A stretch of DNA of 24,508 nt. It comes from Gemmatimonadota bacterium (lineage in GTDB: Bacteria > Latescibacterota > UBA2968 > UBA8231). The position numbers were made by a program, and so were the translations under genes. The DNA lies in assembly GCA_028875335.1 (NCBI GenBank), contig JAPPEF010000177.1, positions 1 through 24,508 of the forward strand. The letters run 5' to 3'. Positions 14,741 to 23,206 of the stretch are shown here, in pieces. The notes below the pieces were generated by a model. That model saw only the letters and a list, made by a program, of their open reading frames with translations. It did not search any database and was not told the DNA's origin. Every line of letters begins with the position of its first letter. The stretch's first letter is position 1.

Positions 14741-16765
14741 GTGTACAAATGGTCAATTCTCATCGCGCTCGCGCTTTCTACCGCACCGGCAGCCGCCCAG
14801 ATTTCACTGTGGAAAATGGGCGGCCAAGGCTTGGCTTGGAGCCAGAATGACAGCAGCGAAGTCTTTATCGACTTCCAGACCTTCCCCGGCTCAATAGCAC
14901 CGACCTACTTCGACGGCGAGGAAAACATCCTTTCCAAGCTCCCTTTCTGGTCGCCCTTCAAGTTTCCCACCGACTTGGGCTACGAAGACGGCCTCATCCC
15001 GCGGGTCTGGCGCGCGGCCAACGGCTTCTACTGGTTCACGGCCGGAACCCTTACTACCGAGTGGGTCGATGGCGATAGTTCATCTTACAGTCCACCGGTA
15101 GCACGCGGTATCAACTCGGAGTGGTACACCTTTGACGTGGGGGTCCCAGTGCCAGCCGACGTAGTCGGGTTCTACACGCCGCCGCATGGGTTCCGCGCCG
15201 ACGGTACGCTCCTCCGCGACGACATCTTCAAGGCGTTTGAAGTCTCGATCGCCGAAGAGTTTGACCCGGTCCTCAACCTAGAAAACAACGACAACGACTA
15301 TCACCGCCTAGAGACCTTGATCGCCGATGTGCCGCTCAATTTCGACGCCAATGTCCAGCTCGAATTTCCCAAACAGTACGTGCGTTTCATCCGCCTACGA
15401 CGCAACCCTTCCATCGACGACAAAGCCTTTGCCTCGGGCCAAGCCAATGTCCAGCAGGGAACCATCGGCGAGTTCGAGCTCAAAGGCGAAGGGGTGCCCA
15501 AGCGGGTGTTTTATCTTTCTAAAATTATTTCCCTCGGCCGCACGGTGAATTTCGGGCGTCTATTCTGGGACGCCACGCCCATGCGAATGGTCAAAGGGGT
15601 CCCTACTCCCGTTGACGACGCCCAAGCCCGACTCGCGATCTCCGTGCGATCTGGCCGCGACGACGACCCCAACGTCTATCACGAATTCACCGACACCGGT
15701 GCCGAACGGACGGTCTCTCGCGAGCGCTTCGAAAACGAACTCAAGCAACCAGATCAAACTACCCAAGGCCAGATCCAAGAAGGCAAGCCCGGCCTTAGAG
15801 CCTCAATCATTTACGACCAAGACAACTGGACCTTCTGGTCTTTTCCCATCCCTGAGTCTGGGCAACCCGCCCCGCTTGAGCGCGGCAACCACATCCAAGT
15901 GAGACTCACCTTCGAAAGCCGTTCCTTTTTCGACTTCGTACGGCTAGACTCGCTGTGGATTGAGACTGCACTGCCGTTGGCCTCACAGGTCATCGGCGAG
16001 GTCGCCCGCTTTGACGAGCCGACGCCCAACGGCGGCCTAACCGAGGTGTACTTAGGTGAGACCACGGACTTTACCTACGATGTGCTCGCCCAGTTCGACG
16101 GGGCGAGCCAGCCGGGCTTTGATACGATCCGAATCCGCACGGGTAGCCACCCTCAGTTCAAACGGCTAGAAATGGGCCAACCACTCCAAGCGCTAGAACC
16201 GGCCGAAGTGATAGAGGGAGAGAACGAATTAGTGGTGCGTTTGCCGCAGTCGGTCACGCGCAGCCGCAACGAACCAGTGCGGCTGGTATTCGGCACAGAG
16301 GTTTTCATTTTTGCCAACACGTTCTCCGGCGAGGTTTTAGACACGAGCGGGGAGAGTCTGCCACAGCAGATTGAGGCCGGCAACGCCACCGACGAGGTCA
16401 GCACTAACAGCCTGCGGGTCTTGGGTGGCGAACAAGAGGCCGAGACCCCCATCGAAAACCTAGCTTTTTCGAGCAAGGTATTGACCCCCAACGGGGACGG
16501 CACCAACGATGTGCTGGCCATCAGCTACACCTTGTTCCGCCTGCCCGGCCCGGTGCCCGTGGCCCTCAACATCTACGACTTGCGCGGCATCCAGATCAGC
16601 ACCCTCGACGCCGGAATGCAAGGGGCCGGGCCGCAAACCGTGCAATGGGACGGACGCGACGCGAGCGGCAAGTTGTTGGTACCGGGTCTATATGTGATGG
16701 AGATCGCCCTCAAGGCGGAATTCAAAACCTTCCGCCACCAGCAGCCGCTGGGCTTGGCCTACTAG
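14741..16765 (+). CDS. Secreted protein with FlgD-like C-terminal domain, function unknown
   Basis: A 674-residue exported protein. I choose GTG at 14741 because GAGGAG lies at 14728-14733 with 7-base spacing and the protein then begins with a clean signal peptide (VYKWSILIALALS, cleaved after APAAAQ). The frame is open back to 14543, but that overlaps the divergent PHP gene and lacks a signal. The middle 550 residues are beta-rich with many aromatic residues and acidic loops, and I recognise no enzyme family. Residues about 572-674 form a FlgD-like or gliding-associated C-terminal domain: LTPNGDGTNDVL, then IYDLRG and WDGRDASGKLLVPGLY. Such domains anchor or sort secreted proteins in several phyla. 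A structural or carbohydrate-contacting surface role is possible but unproven. Confidence 0.8.
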   Translation: MYKWSILIALALSTAPAAAQISLWKMGGQGLAWSQNDSSEVFIDFQTFPGSIAPTYFDGEENILSKLPFWSPFKFPTDLGYEDGLIPRVWRAANGFYWFTAGTLTTEWVDGDSSSYSPPVARGINSEWYTFDVGVPVPADVVGFYTPPHGFRADGTLLRDDIFKAFEVSIAEEFDPVLNLENNDNDYHRLETLIADVPLNFDANVQLEFPKQYVRFIRLRRNPSIDDKAFASGQANVQQGTIGEFELKGEGVPKRVFYLSKIISLGRTVNFGRLFWDATPMRMVKGVPTPVDDAQARLAISVRSGRDDDPNVYHEFTDTGAERTVSRERFENELKQPDQTTQGQIQEGKPGLRASIIYDQDNWTFWSFPIPESGQPAPLERGNHIQVRLTFESRSFFDFVRLDSLWIETALPLASQVIGEVARFDEPTPNGGLTEVYLGETTDFTYDVLAQFDGASQPGFDTIRIRTGSHPQFKRLEMGQPLQALEPAEVIEGENELVVRLPQSVTRSRNEPVRLVFGTEVFIFANTFSGEVLDTSGESLPQQIEAGNATDEVSTNSLRVLGGEQEAETPIENLAFSSKVLTPNGDGTNDVLAISYTLFRLPGPVPVALNIYDLRGIQISTLDAGMQGAGPQTVQWDGRDASGKLLVPGLYVMEIALKAEFKTFRHQQPLGLAY

Positions 16766-16778
16766 GCTAGCCGCCTCA

Positions 16779-17366
16779 ATGCCTACTAGAGATGTAAGCC
16801 GCTTGGGCGAAGACATTGTATTTGAAGAGATCCTCAGGGGGCGCACCTTTACCTTTCACTCCACTTGGGGGCTTTTCAACCCCAAGCGCATTGATCCCGG
16901 TACGCGGCTGCTCATCGACCATATCAAAGCCGGGCCTGCCGACCGCTGTCTCGACTTGGGATGCGGATATGGTCCAATCGGCTTGGCGTTGGGCCATCTC
17001 TGCCCCGAGGGCGAGGTCCATCTAATCGACAAGGATTTCGTCGCCGTCGACTACGCAGCGCAAAACGCCGAACGCAACGGGCTGTCCAATTGTCGCGCCT
17101 ATTTGAGCAACGCCTTTAGCCACGTACCCGCCCACGTGCGCTTTGACACTATTGCCTCTAATTTGCCCGCGAAAACAGGCAACGAACTCCTGACGATCAT
17201 CATGCACGATGCCTGCGCCCGTCTCAAGCCGGGCGGGCACCTGTGGGTCGTCACCATTGCCGGGTTAAAGGAGTACATCAAGCGCAATTTCAAGGAAGTC
17301 TTCGGCAATTACAAAAAGATCAAACAGCGAGGGACGTACCTATTATCTCTGGCAGTTAAAGAGTAG
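16779..17366 (+). CDS. RsmC-like small-domain methyltransferase (MTS family)
   Basis: A 195-residue SAM methyltransferase with the single-domain MTS fold seen in RsmC and RlmG ribosomal RNA guanine-N2 methyltransferases. Motif I is CLDLGCGYGPIG (57-68), and Asp84 in LIDKD follows. The region that should be the catalytic NPPF/NPPY reads SNLPAK (127-132), so the first Pro is Leu and the aromatic is Ala. The HSTWGLFNPKRID segment (27-39) matches the family's FxxxxGLFxxxxID pattern. RNA guanine methylation is therefore plausible but not secure. The ATG is 13 bases after the upstream stop with no clear ribosome binding site, so it may depend on translation of that gene. Confidence 0.8.
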   Translation: MPTRDVSRLGEDIVFEEILRGRTFTFHSTWGLFNPKRIDPGTRLLIDHIKAGPADRCLDLGCGYGPIGLALGHLCPEGEVHLIDKDFVAVDYAAQNAERNGLSNCRAYLSNAFSHVPAHVRFDTIASNLPAKTGNELLTIIMHDACARLKPGGHLWVVTIAGLKEYIKRNFKEVFGNYKKIKQRGTYLLSLAVKE

Positions 17367-17388
17367 AGCCTCTGCTACTTATAGAAAC

Positions 17389-18441
17389 TTATAGCAGTTC
17401 CTCGTTTACCTTGACGCCGAATCCCGGGCTTTCGGGCACTACCAAGTGCCCCCCCTGCGGTTGTGGCTCACCCAGCCATAGTTTGTCGCGCACCTCGCCG
17501 CGCCTCCCCATGACCATTTCGGCCAAATTGTCGCCGTAGCCAGCCGCCAAAAAGTGCAGCCCCCAAATCTCGCCGCCGCGGTGAGGCACCAAGGGGATGC
17601 CGTGGGCTTGGGCGAGCTCGGCAATGCGCAACGCCGCCGTCAAACCGCCGCACCAGGTGACGTCCGGTTGCCACAAGTCCAGTGCTCGCATCCTAGCGAT
17701 ATGACCGAAATCCCGTGCGGTGAATTCGTGTTCGCCGCCAGCCAACAAAACGGGGTGAAGCTGCGGCCGCAATGCCGCCAAGCCGTCCAAGTCGTCGGGG
17801 AGTAGCACGTCTTCAAACCAGTGTATCTTAAACGGCGCGAGCTGCCGCGCTACGGCCAAGGCAAAGTCGGGCGACCACGACATGTACGCGTCGATCATCA
17901 ACAGCGCGTCTTCGCCCAAGGTCTGGCGCGCCCCTTCGGCCCACTCAAGTATGCGCGCCGCGTCTGCGGCTTGGCTTTCTCGCCGCGTCTGCGAGGACTT
18001 ATGGGCATTAAAGCCCAAGTCGCGATACCAAGCGCAATCTGGACCTGTGGCGTAGGCCCGCACCTCGTCCCGCCGCCGACCCCCCAACAAGTCGCAGACG
18101 GACTTTTTTTCTCCCCGACCCAAGGCATCCCATAGCGCCAAGTCCACGCCGCTGATAGCCATAACGGCGATTCCACTGCGGCCGTAGGGCAGGCTGGCCT
18201 TGTATTGGTCGTCCCAGAGCCGGGCGATGTCTTCAACGCTGTTGATGCTGCGACCCACCAGCAACTCGCGCAGGTGGCGGTTGATCACCTCTACGGCGGC
18301 AATCCCGCCGCCACCTGCACCCCAGCCGCTGACGCCGACATCTGTATCTACCCGCACTACCATCTGCCAGAAGTGCCGGCGCCAAGCAGCAGGCGCGACG
18401 CGATAGCGGGGATACATCGACTGCACCTCGATTATTTTCAT
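17389..18441 (-). CDS. Mandelate racemase/enolase superfamily sugar-acid dehydratase
   Basis: A 350-residue enolase-superfamily enzyme with an alpha/beta capping domain (1-125) and a TIM barrel. Metal ligands are Asp184 in MIDAYMSW, Glu210 in WFEDVLLPDD and Glu237 in GGEHEF. Asp260 in WQPDVTWCGG and His287 in VPHRGGEIW form the His-Asp dyad. The pattern FEDVLLPDD, GEHEFT and QPDVTWCGG resembles L-rhamnonate dehydratase more than classical mandelate racemase, so dehydration of a six-carbon aldonate is a fair guess. At about 350 residues it is slightly short of typical rhamnonate dehydratases (about 390-400). It is divergent from the XRE-PAS regulator with 121 bases between, which suggests that regulator controls it. 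It converges on the RsmC-like gene with 22 bases between stops. Confidence 0.87.
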   Translation of the reverse strand: MKIIEVQSMYPRYRVAPAAWRRHFWQMVVRVDTDVGVSGWGAGGGGIAAVEVINRHLRELLVGRSINSVEDIARLWDDQYKASLPYGRSGIAVMAISGVDLALWDALGRGEKKSVCDLLGGRRRDEVRAYATGPDCAWYRDLGFNAHKSSQTRRESQAADAARILEWAEGARQTLGEDALLMIDAYMSWSPDFALAVARQLAPFKIHWFEDVLLPDDLDGLAALRPQLHPVLLAGGEHEFTARDFGHIARMRALDLWQPDVTWCGGLTAALRIAELAQAHGIPLVPHRGGEIWGLHFLAAGYGDNLAEMVMGRRGEVRDKLWLGEPQPQGGHLVVPESPGFGVKVNEELL

Positions 18442-18483
18442 GCGTAAACCCTTGTGTACATTCTGTTTTTATCGCCTTCCATT

Positions 18484-18513
18484 TTGGTAATCATCCGCTT
18501 CGTATCGTATTAT
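18484..18513 (+). promoter_or_regulatory. Candidate sigma-70-like promoter for the XRE-PAS regulator gene
   Basis: TTGGTA (18484-18489) and TATTAT (18508-18513) are separated by 18 bases and precede an AGGAG ribosome binding site (18552-18556) and the ATG at 18563. The region is distinctly AT-rich and contains two related CGTAT-containing stretches (18501-18510 and 18531-18540) that could serve as operator half-sites. The match is modest and untested. Confidence 0.35.
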
Positions 18514-18562
18514 CTATATATCAAACACCTCGTATATTATATCCCCATTATAGGAGCAGTCC

Positions 18563-19651
18563 ATGTCCTTAGGACACAACCTGAAAGAGCTGCGACAAAA
18601 ACAATCGCTCAACCAGAAAGACCTCTCAGACCGCTCCGGCGTCTCCCAAGCTACCATCTCCCGTATCGAAACCGGCCGAGTGCGTCAGCCAGGCTCGTCG
18701 GCTCTTAAAAACTTAGCTGACGCCCTCGGCGTCTCGACCGACTCCCTAATGGACGATAAAGCGCGCTTGGCCCGAGTCCACAAAGACCGTTTGCATCAAA
18801 TCGCCGAGACCCTCAACGCCTTTGTCGTCCACGAAAACGGACTCTTGCTCTTCATCAGCCAGACTTTGGCCGACTCATTGGGGTATCGTGGAGAGGAATT
18901 GCTAGCCAAAGACAGCATTGAGCTCTTGTTTGCTCCCCAGTCTCGTCCCACAGCCCGGCACATGGTCGCTAGCGGTTCGTCCAATGCCTATGAAGCACTC
19001 ATGGTGCGCAGTGACGACAGCTTTCTTCCCGTCGAAATCACCAACGTCAATATCAGCAAAAAAGCGCGCTTGGTCATTGCGCGCGACATTACCGCTCGCT
19101 GCTGTCAGCAAGGGACCTTCCGCGTCTTGCAGGCTGGTTGCGAAGCTGAAAGGGTGCGCGATCTAGGCAAGGTCGTGCGCATTCTCCGCGACGAGTTAGA
19201 GGCTATGGGAGTCCAATTTGAGGCAGTTAGCCTGCAGGTTATCGACGAACAAAGAAACCTCTTGGCCTGCTATCGCGCCTATTCCGCAGCGCGTGGTTAC
19301 CGCTCCATACAGAACGTAGTAAATCTCCAAGATTCGCTCGGTCACTTTGCTTCTCTGAGGATATTGGTTAGCTACTGGAACCGAGACAAGGACTGGAAGC
19401 GCGAAGCCGACGAGGATTTTCGCCAGATGTCCCAAGAAATCTTCTCGGACTCGACGTATCGCCCCGGACTGCTGATTGACGTGCCCTTTGCACAGGGCAT
19501 GCTAGGTCTGGGTCTGCTCATGGGCGGGCCTAGTCACTCCGAACAGCTACCGACCATATTGAGAGAATTCGCTCGCTCTATCTCTTTGGTCGTCAAGCGG
19601 CTGTTCGAGCTTCAATCGCTGCGCGAAAGGCTGGACCAACGGCAGAATTAA
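18563..19651 (+). CDS. XRE-family transcriptional regulator with PAS and GAF-like domains
   Basis: A 362-residue regulator. Residues 4-63 are an XRE/Cro helix-turn-helix (LKELRQKQSLNQKDLS, then SGVSQATISRIETGRVR). Residues about 75-175 are PAS-like (FVVHENGLLLFISQTLADSLGYRGEELLAKD, ending ARDITAR). Residues about 190-355 look like a GAF-type sensory domain. Most XRE proteins bind small ligands or partners through a short C-terminus; a PAS plus GAF-like sensory half is unusual. The AGGAG at 18552-18556 supports the start. It lies between the divergent dehydratase and the convergent sulfatase operon, so it is a good candidate regulator of both; the inducer would be a metabolite of the imported sugar, but that is inference. 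Confidence 0.82.
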   Translation: MSLGHNLKELRQKQSLNQKDLSDRSGVSQATISRIETGRVRQPGSSALKNLADALGVSTDSLMDDKARLARVHKDRLHQIAETLNAFVVHENGLLLFISQTLADSLGYRGEELLAKDSIELLFAPQSRPTARHMVASGSSNAYEALMVRSDDSFLPVEITNVNISKKARLVIARDITARCCQQGTFRVLQAGCEAERVRDLGKVVRILRDELEAMGVQFEAVSLQVIDEQRNLLACYRAYSAARGYRSIQNVVNLQDSLGHFASLRILVSYWNRDKDWKREADEDFRQMSQEIFSDSTYRPGLLIDVPFAQGMLGLGLLMGGPSHSEQLPTILREFARSISLVVKRLFELQSLRERLDQRQN

Positions 19652-19659
19652 ATCGCCGA

Positions 19660-21018
19660 CTAAGATCGCGCTTCCTCGGGGCTGACCTTCCGCTGGCCAG
19701 AGCGGCGCGGCGCGGCCTCTTTGATGTGGGGCTTTGCCTCTCCAGCTTCCTCCATGCGTCTCAAGAGCCGTTCCTGCATTACTCGGGCCACTTCTCGGTG
19801 CGACTCGTGGCCGACTAGATTGTTCAGTTCGTAGGGGTCTGCCTGTAGATCGTAGAGATATTGCTCCTCGTAGAGATCGGCTCCTGCCACATCTCTGCCT
19901 TGCTCGCCTGGAGCATCCACTCCGTACTTCCACCGATGCGTGCGAACGGCCCGCCCTACCTGGGCTTCGCTCACCTGCACGAAGACCTCTGCGGGCCAAT
20001 CGGCTACTCCACCGCGCAAAAGCGGCATGAGCGAGCGGCCCTGCATCTGAGCGGGAATTTCCAAGCCGGCCGCATCCAAAAGCGTTGGCGGCAGATCGAT
20101 CAAGCTAACCAACTCCTGCAATTGGCCGCCGCGAAAACCGGGGCCAGTCAAAACCGTCGGTACGCGGATCGAGCTTTCGTGGCAAGAGCGCTTGTACTCG
20201 TTGTTGCGCGTCTTGAAATGACAGCCGTGATCCGACGTAAAGAGTACGATGGTGTCGTCGGCTAGCTCCAAGCTCTTTAGCGCGTCGTGCAGGCGGCCAT
20301 AGGCTTCATCGAGCCGCTTGACCATTCCGTAATAGCCGCCTAAGTGCTGGTGGGTCGAGCCGCCCAGTGCCGCTAGATCGGGCGGGGTCCAGCCTCCGGT
20401 ATAGGTTTCCCGGTAGCCATCAGGGGGTGGATAGTCGTCCAAGTGGTTCTGGTGATGGGGTTCAATATAGGAGACAAACAGAAAAAAGGGCCGATCTTGG
20501 TGCGCATCCACGTAGCGGATTGTGGCGTCCGTGACCGCGTCCACTCGATAACCGGGTAGACGGACGGGTTGGTCGTCATTGTCGTAGAGGACCGTGCTGT
20601 AGGCGTCGGAAGTAAATTCGAGAACATTCGACGCCAACCAGTACTGGTAGCCAAAGCGGTCCGCTGCCGGCACAGGACCAATGGTCCCTCGGTCGTGAAG
20701 ATGCCACTTGCCTATGTATCCGGTGTCGTAGCCTGCCGCGGCAAAGTAGTGGGCGAGGGTCTGACTGTCCGCGGGCAAGGGAATGCCGTTGCGGTAACAG
20801 CCTGCGGTCGTGGCGTAGAGACCCGTTTGCAGACAAGAGCGCGCCGGGCCGCAGACGGGTTGGCACGTAAAGGAATGAGCTGCGTGGGTGTACTCGCGGG
20901 CTAAGCGATCAAGATGCGGCGTAAGGCCCAGCGGATTGCCGTGTAGCCCCATCGTGTCCCAGCGCTGTTGGTCTGTGAAAAATACTATGACGTTTGGTTG
21001 TCTATTGTCTCCGACCAT
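19660..21018 (-). CDS. Formylglycine-dependent sulfatase, predicted cytoplasmic
   Basis: A 452-residue type I sulfatase. Cys56 in VCGPARSCLQTG fits the C-x-P-x-R maturation motif and should be converted to formylglycine by an FGE enzyme. Asp16 in FFTDQQRWDT, Lys104 and His106 in GKWHLHD, and Asp263 and His264 in FTSDHGCHF match the metal and sulfate site. No signal peptide is present: the protein begins directly at the catalytic strand (PNVIVFFTDQQ). Together with the upstream importer genes this implies that sulfated sugars are taken up intact and desulfated inside the cell. A CTCCT at 21031-21035 is a good ribosome binding site on this strand. The gene is the last of the transporter operon and converges on the XRE-PAS gene with an 8-base gap. 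The substrate is unknown. Confidence 0.92.
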   Translation of the reverse strand: MVGDNRQPNVIVFFTDQQRWDTMGLHGNPLGLTPHLDRLAREYTHAAHSFTCQPVCGPARSCLQTGLYATTAGCYRNGIPLPADSQTLAHYFAAAGYDTGYIGKWHLHDRGTIGPVPAADRFGYQYWLASNVLEFTSDAYSTVLYDNDDQPVRLPGYRVDAVTDATIRYVDAHQDRPFFLFVSYIEPHHQNHLDDYPPPDGYRETYTGGWTPPDLAALGGSTHQHLGGYYGMVKRLDEAYGRLHDALKSLELADDTIVLFTSDHGCHFKTRNNEYKRSCHESSIRVPTVLTGPGFRGGQLQELVSLIDLPPTLLDAAGLEIPAQMQGRSLMPLLRGGVADWPAEVFVQVSEAQVGRAVRTHRWKYGVDAPGEQGRDVAGADLYEEQYLYDLQADPYELNNLVGHESHREVARVMQERLLRRMEEAGEAKPHIKEAAPRRSGQRKVSPEEARS

Positions 21019-21042
21019 TTTACGCTTACTCTCCTTTTTTGC

Positions 21043-22365
21043 CTACGGCTCAAGCGTCCGATTCGCTGCGCGCTGTAACTCTTCTACTACCTGTTCGATG
21101 TCTCCACCTTCAATCGCCTCTATCATCGCCTCTCGAATCAATCGCCGCACCCGTTCATATCCTGCCATCGTCGGCTCTGATTTTCCGTAGTCCAACATGC
21201 CAAACGCCGCTCCATAGTGCGGGTTTTCCTCAAAGTAGCTTTCTAGCTCGCGTACCGTACTTTTGCGCACCGGAAAGTAGTTGCTCGCCCGTACCCACCG
21301 CGCTTGTTGCTCTGGGGCAGTAAACCACTTGAGGAAAAGCCAGGTCGCTAGTCGTTTTTCGGGCGTACCGGCACAGATCGACACGCTGGCCCCGTACACG
21401 TCAACAACCGGCCTCGAGCCAGTCTGCGGCGGATGGGTTACTCCCCACTCAAAGGCCAGCCCAGAGTCCTCAATGCCGCTCTTGTAAAAGGGCAGCCCAG
21501 AGGAAGAATCCTGCGAGAAGAGAATTTGACCAGTGACGAACTCGTTTAGCTCGACATCCCGCTCGCCGGCGATGTCTATTGCGTCGTCCCGCGCTAGTTC
21601 CTGCAGCAGTTCCAGCACTGCTTTAACTTCGGGCGAGTCCAGCGCATAGGCAGTGCTGGTCGCATCTACTAGGTCTCCGCCGCGGCTAAAGACCATCGCA
21701 GCGAATCGGCTGGCGTCAACATCGAGCAAAAAACCCAAACTGCGGGCGGGGTTTTCGTTTTTGCTAAAGGGTTGCTCTTTGGCCCGGCGGCACATCGCGG
21801 CAAAATCGTCCCACGTCGCCGGTGGCTCGTCGTAGCCCAGCTCGCGCAACCAATCAGCATTGTAGTAGAGCAACTCCATCGAGCGATTCGGTGGGAAACC
21901 AACCTGCACTCCACCGATATTGTCCTGCGCCAGAAACGCTTGGACATAATCGCTGCGCTCTTGGGGCGACAAGCCCCATTGGGGCGAATCCATATAGGGT
22001 GCTATATCCACTATGCCGTCGGCTTGGTAGTAGGCCCAAGCTTGGTTTTGGTAGGCTACGACCAAGCTGGCAGCCAGCGAACCGCTCTGGATACCCACAT
22101 TCATCTTGTTGTAGATGTCCCCATAGCGTCCCATGTACTCGCCGCGAACCTCAATTCCATAGCGGTTGGTCTGGTTAAAGTCGGCAATCAGCTCTTGCAG
22201 GGCATCTTCGCGCTGGCCGGTGTGTTGATACCAAAAGACGACCTTCTGGCCTTGCGGATCGAGGGCTTCGAGACTGGTCGGCTGCTCGTCAACAGCCTCT
22301 TGCTGGCCGCCACAGGCCCACAAAAAGGCACACCAAACCAACGTCATCGCACTTCTCGGTTTCAT
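21043..22365 (-). CDS. Sugar ABC transporter substrate-binding lipoprotein (SBP family 1)
   Basis: A 440-residue extracytoplasmic binding protein. The N-terminus is a lipoprotein signal (MTLVWCAFLWAC, Cys18), so it is membrane-anchored near the permeases. The mature part has the family 1 pattern: VVFWYQHTGQREDALQELIADFN, then GVQVGFPPNRSMELLYYNADWLRELG and EKRLATWLFLKWFTAPEQQARW. These proteins bind oligosaccharides, sugar acids or glycerol-3-phosphate-like ligands. I start it at the ATG at 22363-22365, where the signal peptide begins and an AAAGGATG ribosome binding sequence sits in the end of the permease gene; the frame upstream lies inside that gene. It is 4 bases from the MalG-like gene and 24 bases before the sulfatase. 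Confidence 0.9.
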   Translation of the reverse strand: MKPRSAMTLVWCAFLWACGGQQEAVDEQPTSLEALDPQGQKVVFWYQHTGQREDALQELIADFNQTNRYGIEVRGEYMGRYGDIYNKMNVGIQSGSLAASLVVAYQNQAWAYYQADGIVDIAPYMDSPQWGLSPQERSDYVQAFLAQDNIGGVQVGFPPNRSMELLYYNADWLRELGYDEPPATWDDFAAMCRRAKEQPFSKNENPARSLGFLLDVDASRFAAMVFSRGGDLVDATSTAYALDSPEVKAVLELLQELARDDAIDIAGERDVELNEFVTGQILFSQDSSSGLPFYKSGIEDSGLAFEWGVTHPPQTGSRPVVDVYGASVSICAGTPEKRLATWLFLKWFTAPEQQARWVRASNYFPVRKSTVRELESYFEENPHYGAAFGMLDYGKSEPTMAGYERVRRLIREAMIEAIEGGDIEQVVEELQRAANRTLEP

Positions 22366-22369
22366 CGCG

Positions 22370-23206
22370 TCATCCTTTGAGTCCAGATATGGAAATACCT
22401 TCGGTGAATTCTCGCTGAATGAGAAAATACGCCAAAAGTACGGGAGCCGTCGCAATGACCGCTCCGGCCATTTGCAGGTGGACTTCGGTCCCAGCCTCAC
22501 TGGCAAACTGCTGCAAGCCCACGGCAATCGGACGCCAATCCGGTGTATTGGTCACCAGTAGCGGCCAAGCCAAGGCGTTCCATGAACCAATAAACGTAAA
22601 CATACCGACCGTCAAAAGGGGCGCTCGGCACAAGGGGACCGCGATCTGAAACAGAAAGCGCACGTGGCCGGCTCCCTCAATTCGGGCCGCATCCCACAAC
22701 TCGTTGGGCAGGCCCCGCATAAACTGGCGCAAGAGAAAAATGCTAAAAGCACTAGCCATAAAGGGAATAGTCAGGGCCGGCCAGCTATTGAGCCAAGCAA
22801 ACGGCGTATTGCCGTGCAACCAAGTCACGACGAGAAAATTCGGCACGATGGTCACGGCCTCGGGGATCATCAGCGTAGCCAAGACTCCGGTAAACACCAC
22901 ATCTCGTCCACGGAACTGCATCCGCGCCAGCGGATAGGCCGCCATCACCGAGAAAAGCAAGGTTCCGCTAACTTGTAGGACGGCGATGATCAGCGAGTTC
23001 TCAAAGTAGAGACCAAAATCCGCCTCTTGCCACGCTTCGATGTAATTGTCCCATTGTACGCGCTCGGGCAGCAAGACCTGCCGTAGCGACTCGCCGCGGC
23101 TCATAAAAGAAGCCAACAGCATCCACGCGAACGGAAAGCCCGCAACCAGCCCCCCCAAGCCCAAGCCGCAGTAAATCAGCTTAACTTGGCCGCTCCTAGT
23201 CGCCAT
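22370..23206 (-). CDS. Sugar ABC transporter permease, MalG-like
   Basis: A 278-residue inner-membrane permease with about six transmembrane segments. The EAA loop that docks the ATPase reads ELWDAARIEGAGHVRFLFQIAVPL (about 168-191), and a LIPEAVTIVPNF-like motif precedes it. The C-terminus ends in FTEGISISGLKG, a typical end for CUT1-family MalG-like permeases. It overlaps the preceding permease gene by 11 bases and is followed after 4 bases by the binding protein. With the other permease it forms the membrane channel for the saccharide import system. Confidence 0.92.
   Translation of the reverse strand: MATRSGQVKLIYCGLGLGGLVAGFPFAWMLLASFMSRGESLRQVLLPERVQWDNYIEAWQEADFGLYFENSLIIAVLQVSGTLLFSVMAAYPLARMQFRGRDVVFTGVLATLMIPEAVTIVPNFLVVTWLHGNTPFAWLNSWPALTIPFMASAFSIFLLRQFMRGLPNELWDAARIEGAGHVRFLFQIAVPLCRAPLLTVGMFTFIGSWNALAWPLLVTNTPDWRPIAVGLQQFASEAGTEVHLQMAGAVIATAPVLLAYFLIQREFTEGISISGLKG

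Noticed and set aside
17367..17388. Tandem ACTTATAG repeat between the RsmC-like and dehydratase stops
   Set aside because: Two 8-base copies in a 22-base gap of convergent genes are too short to interpret and form no hairpin.
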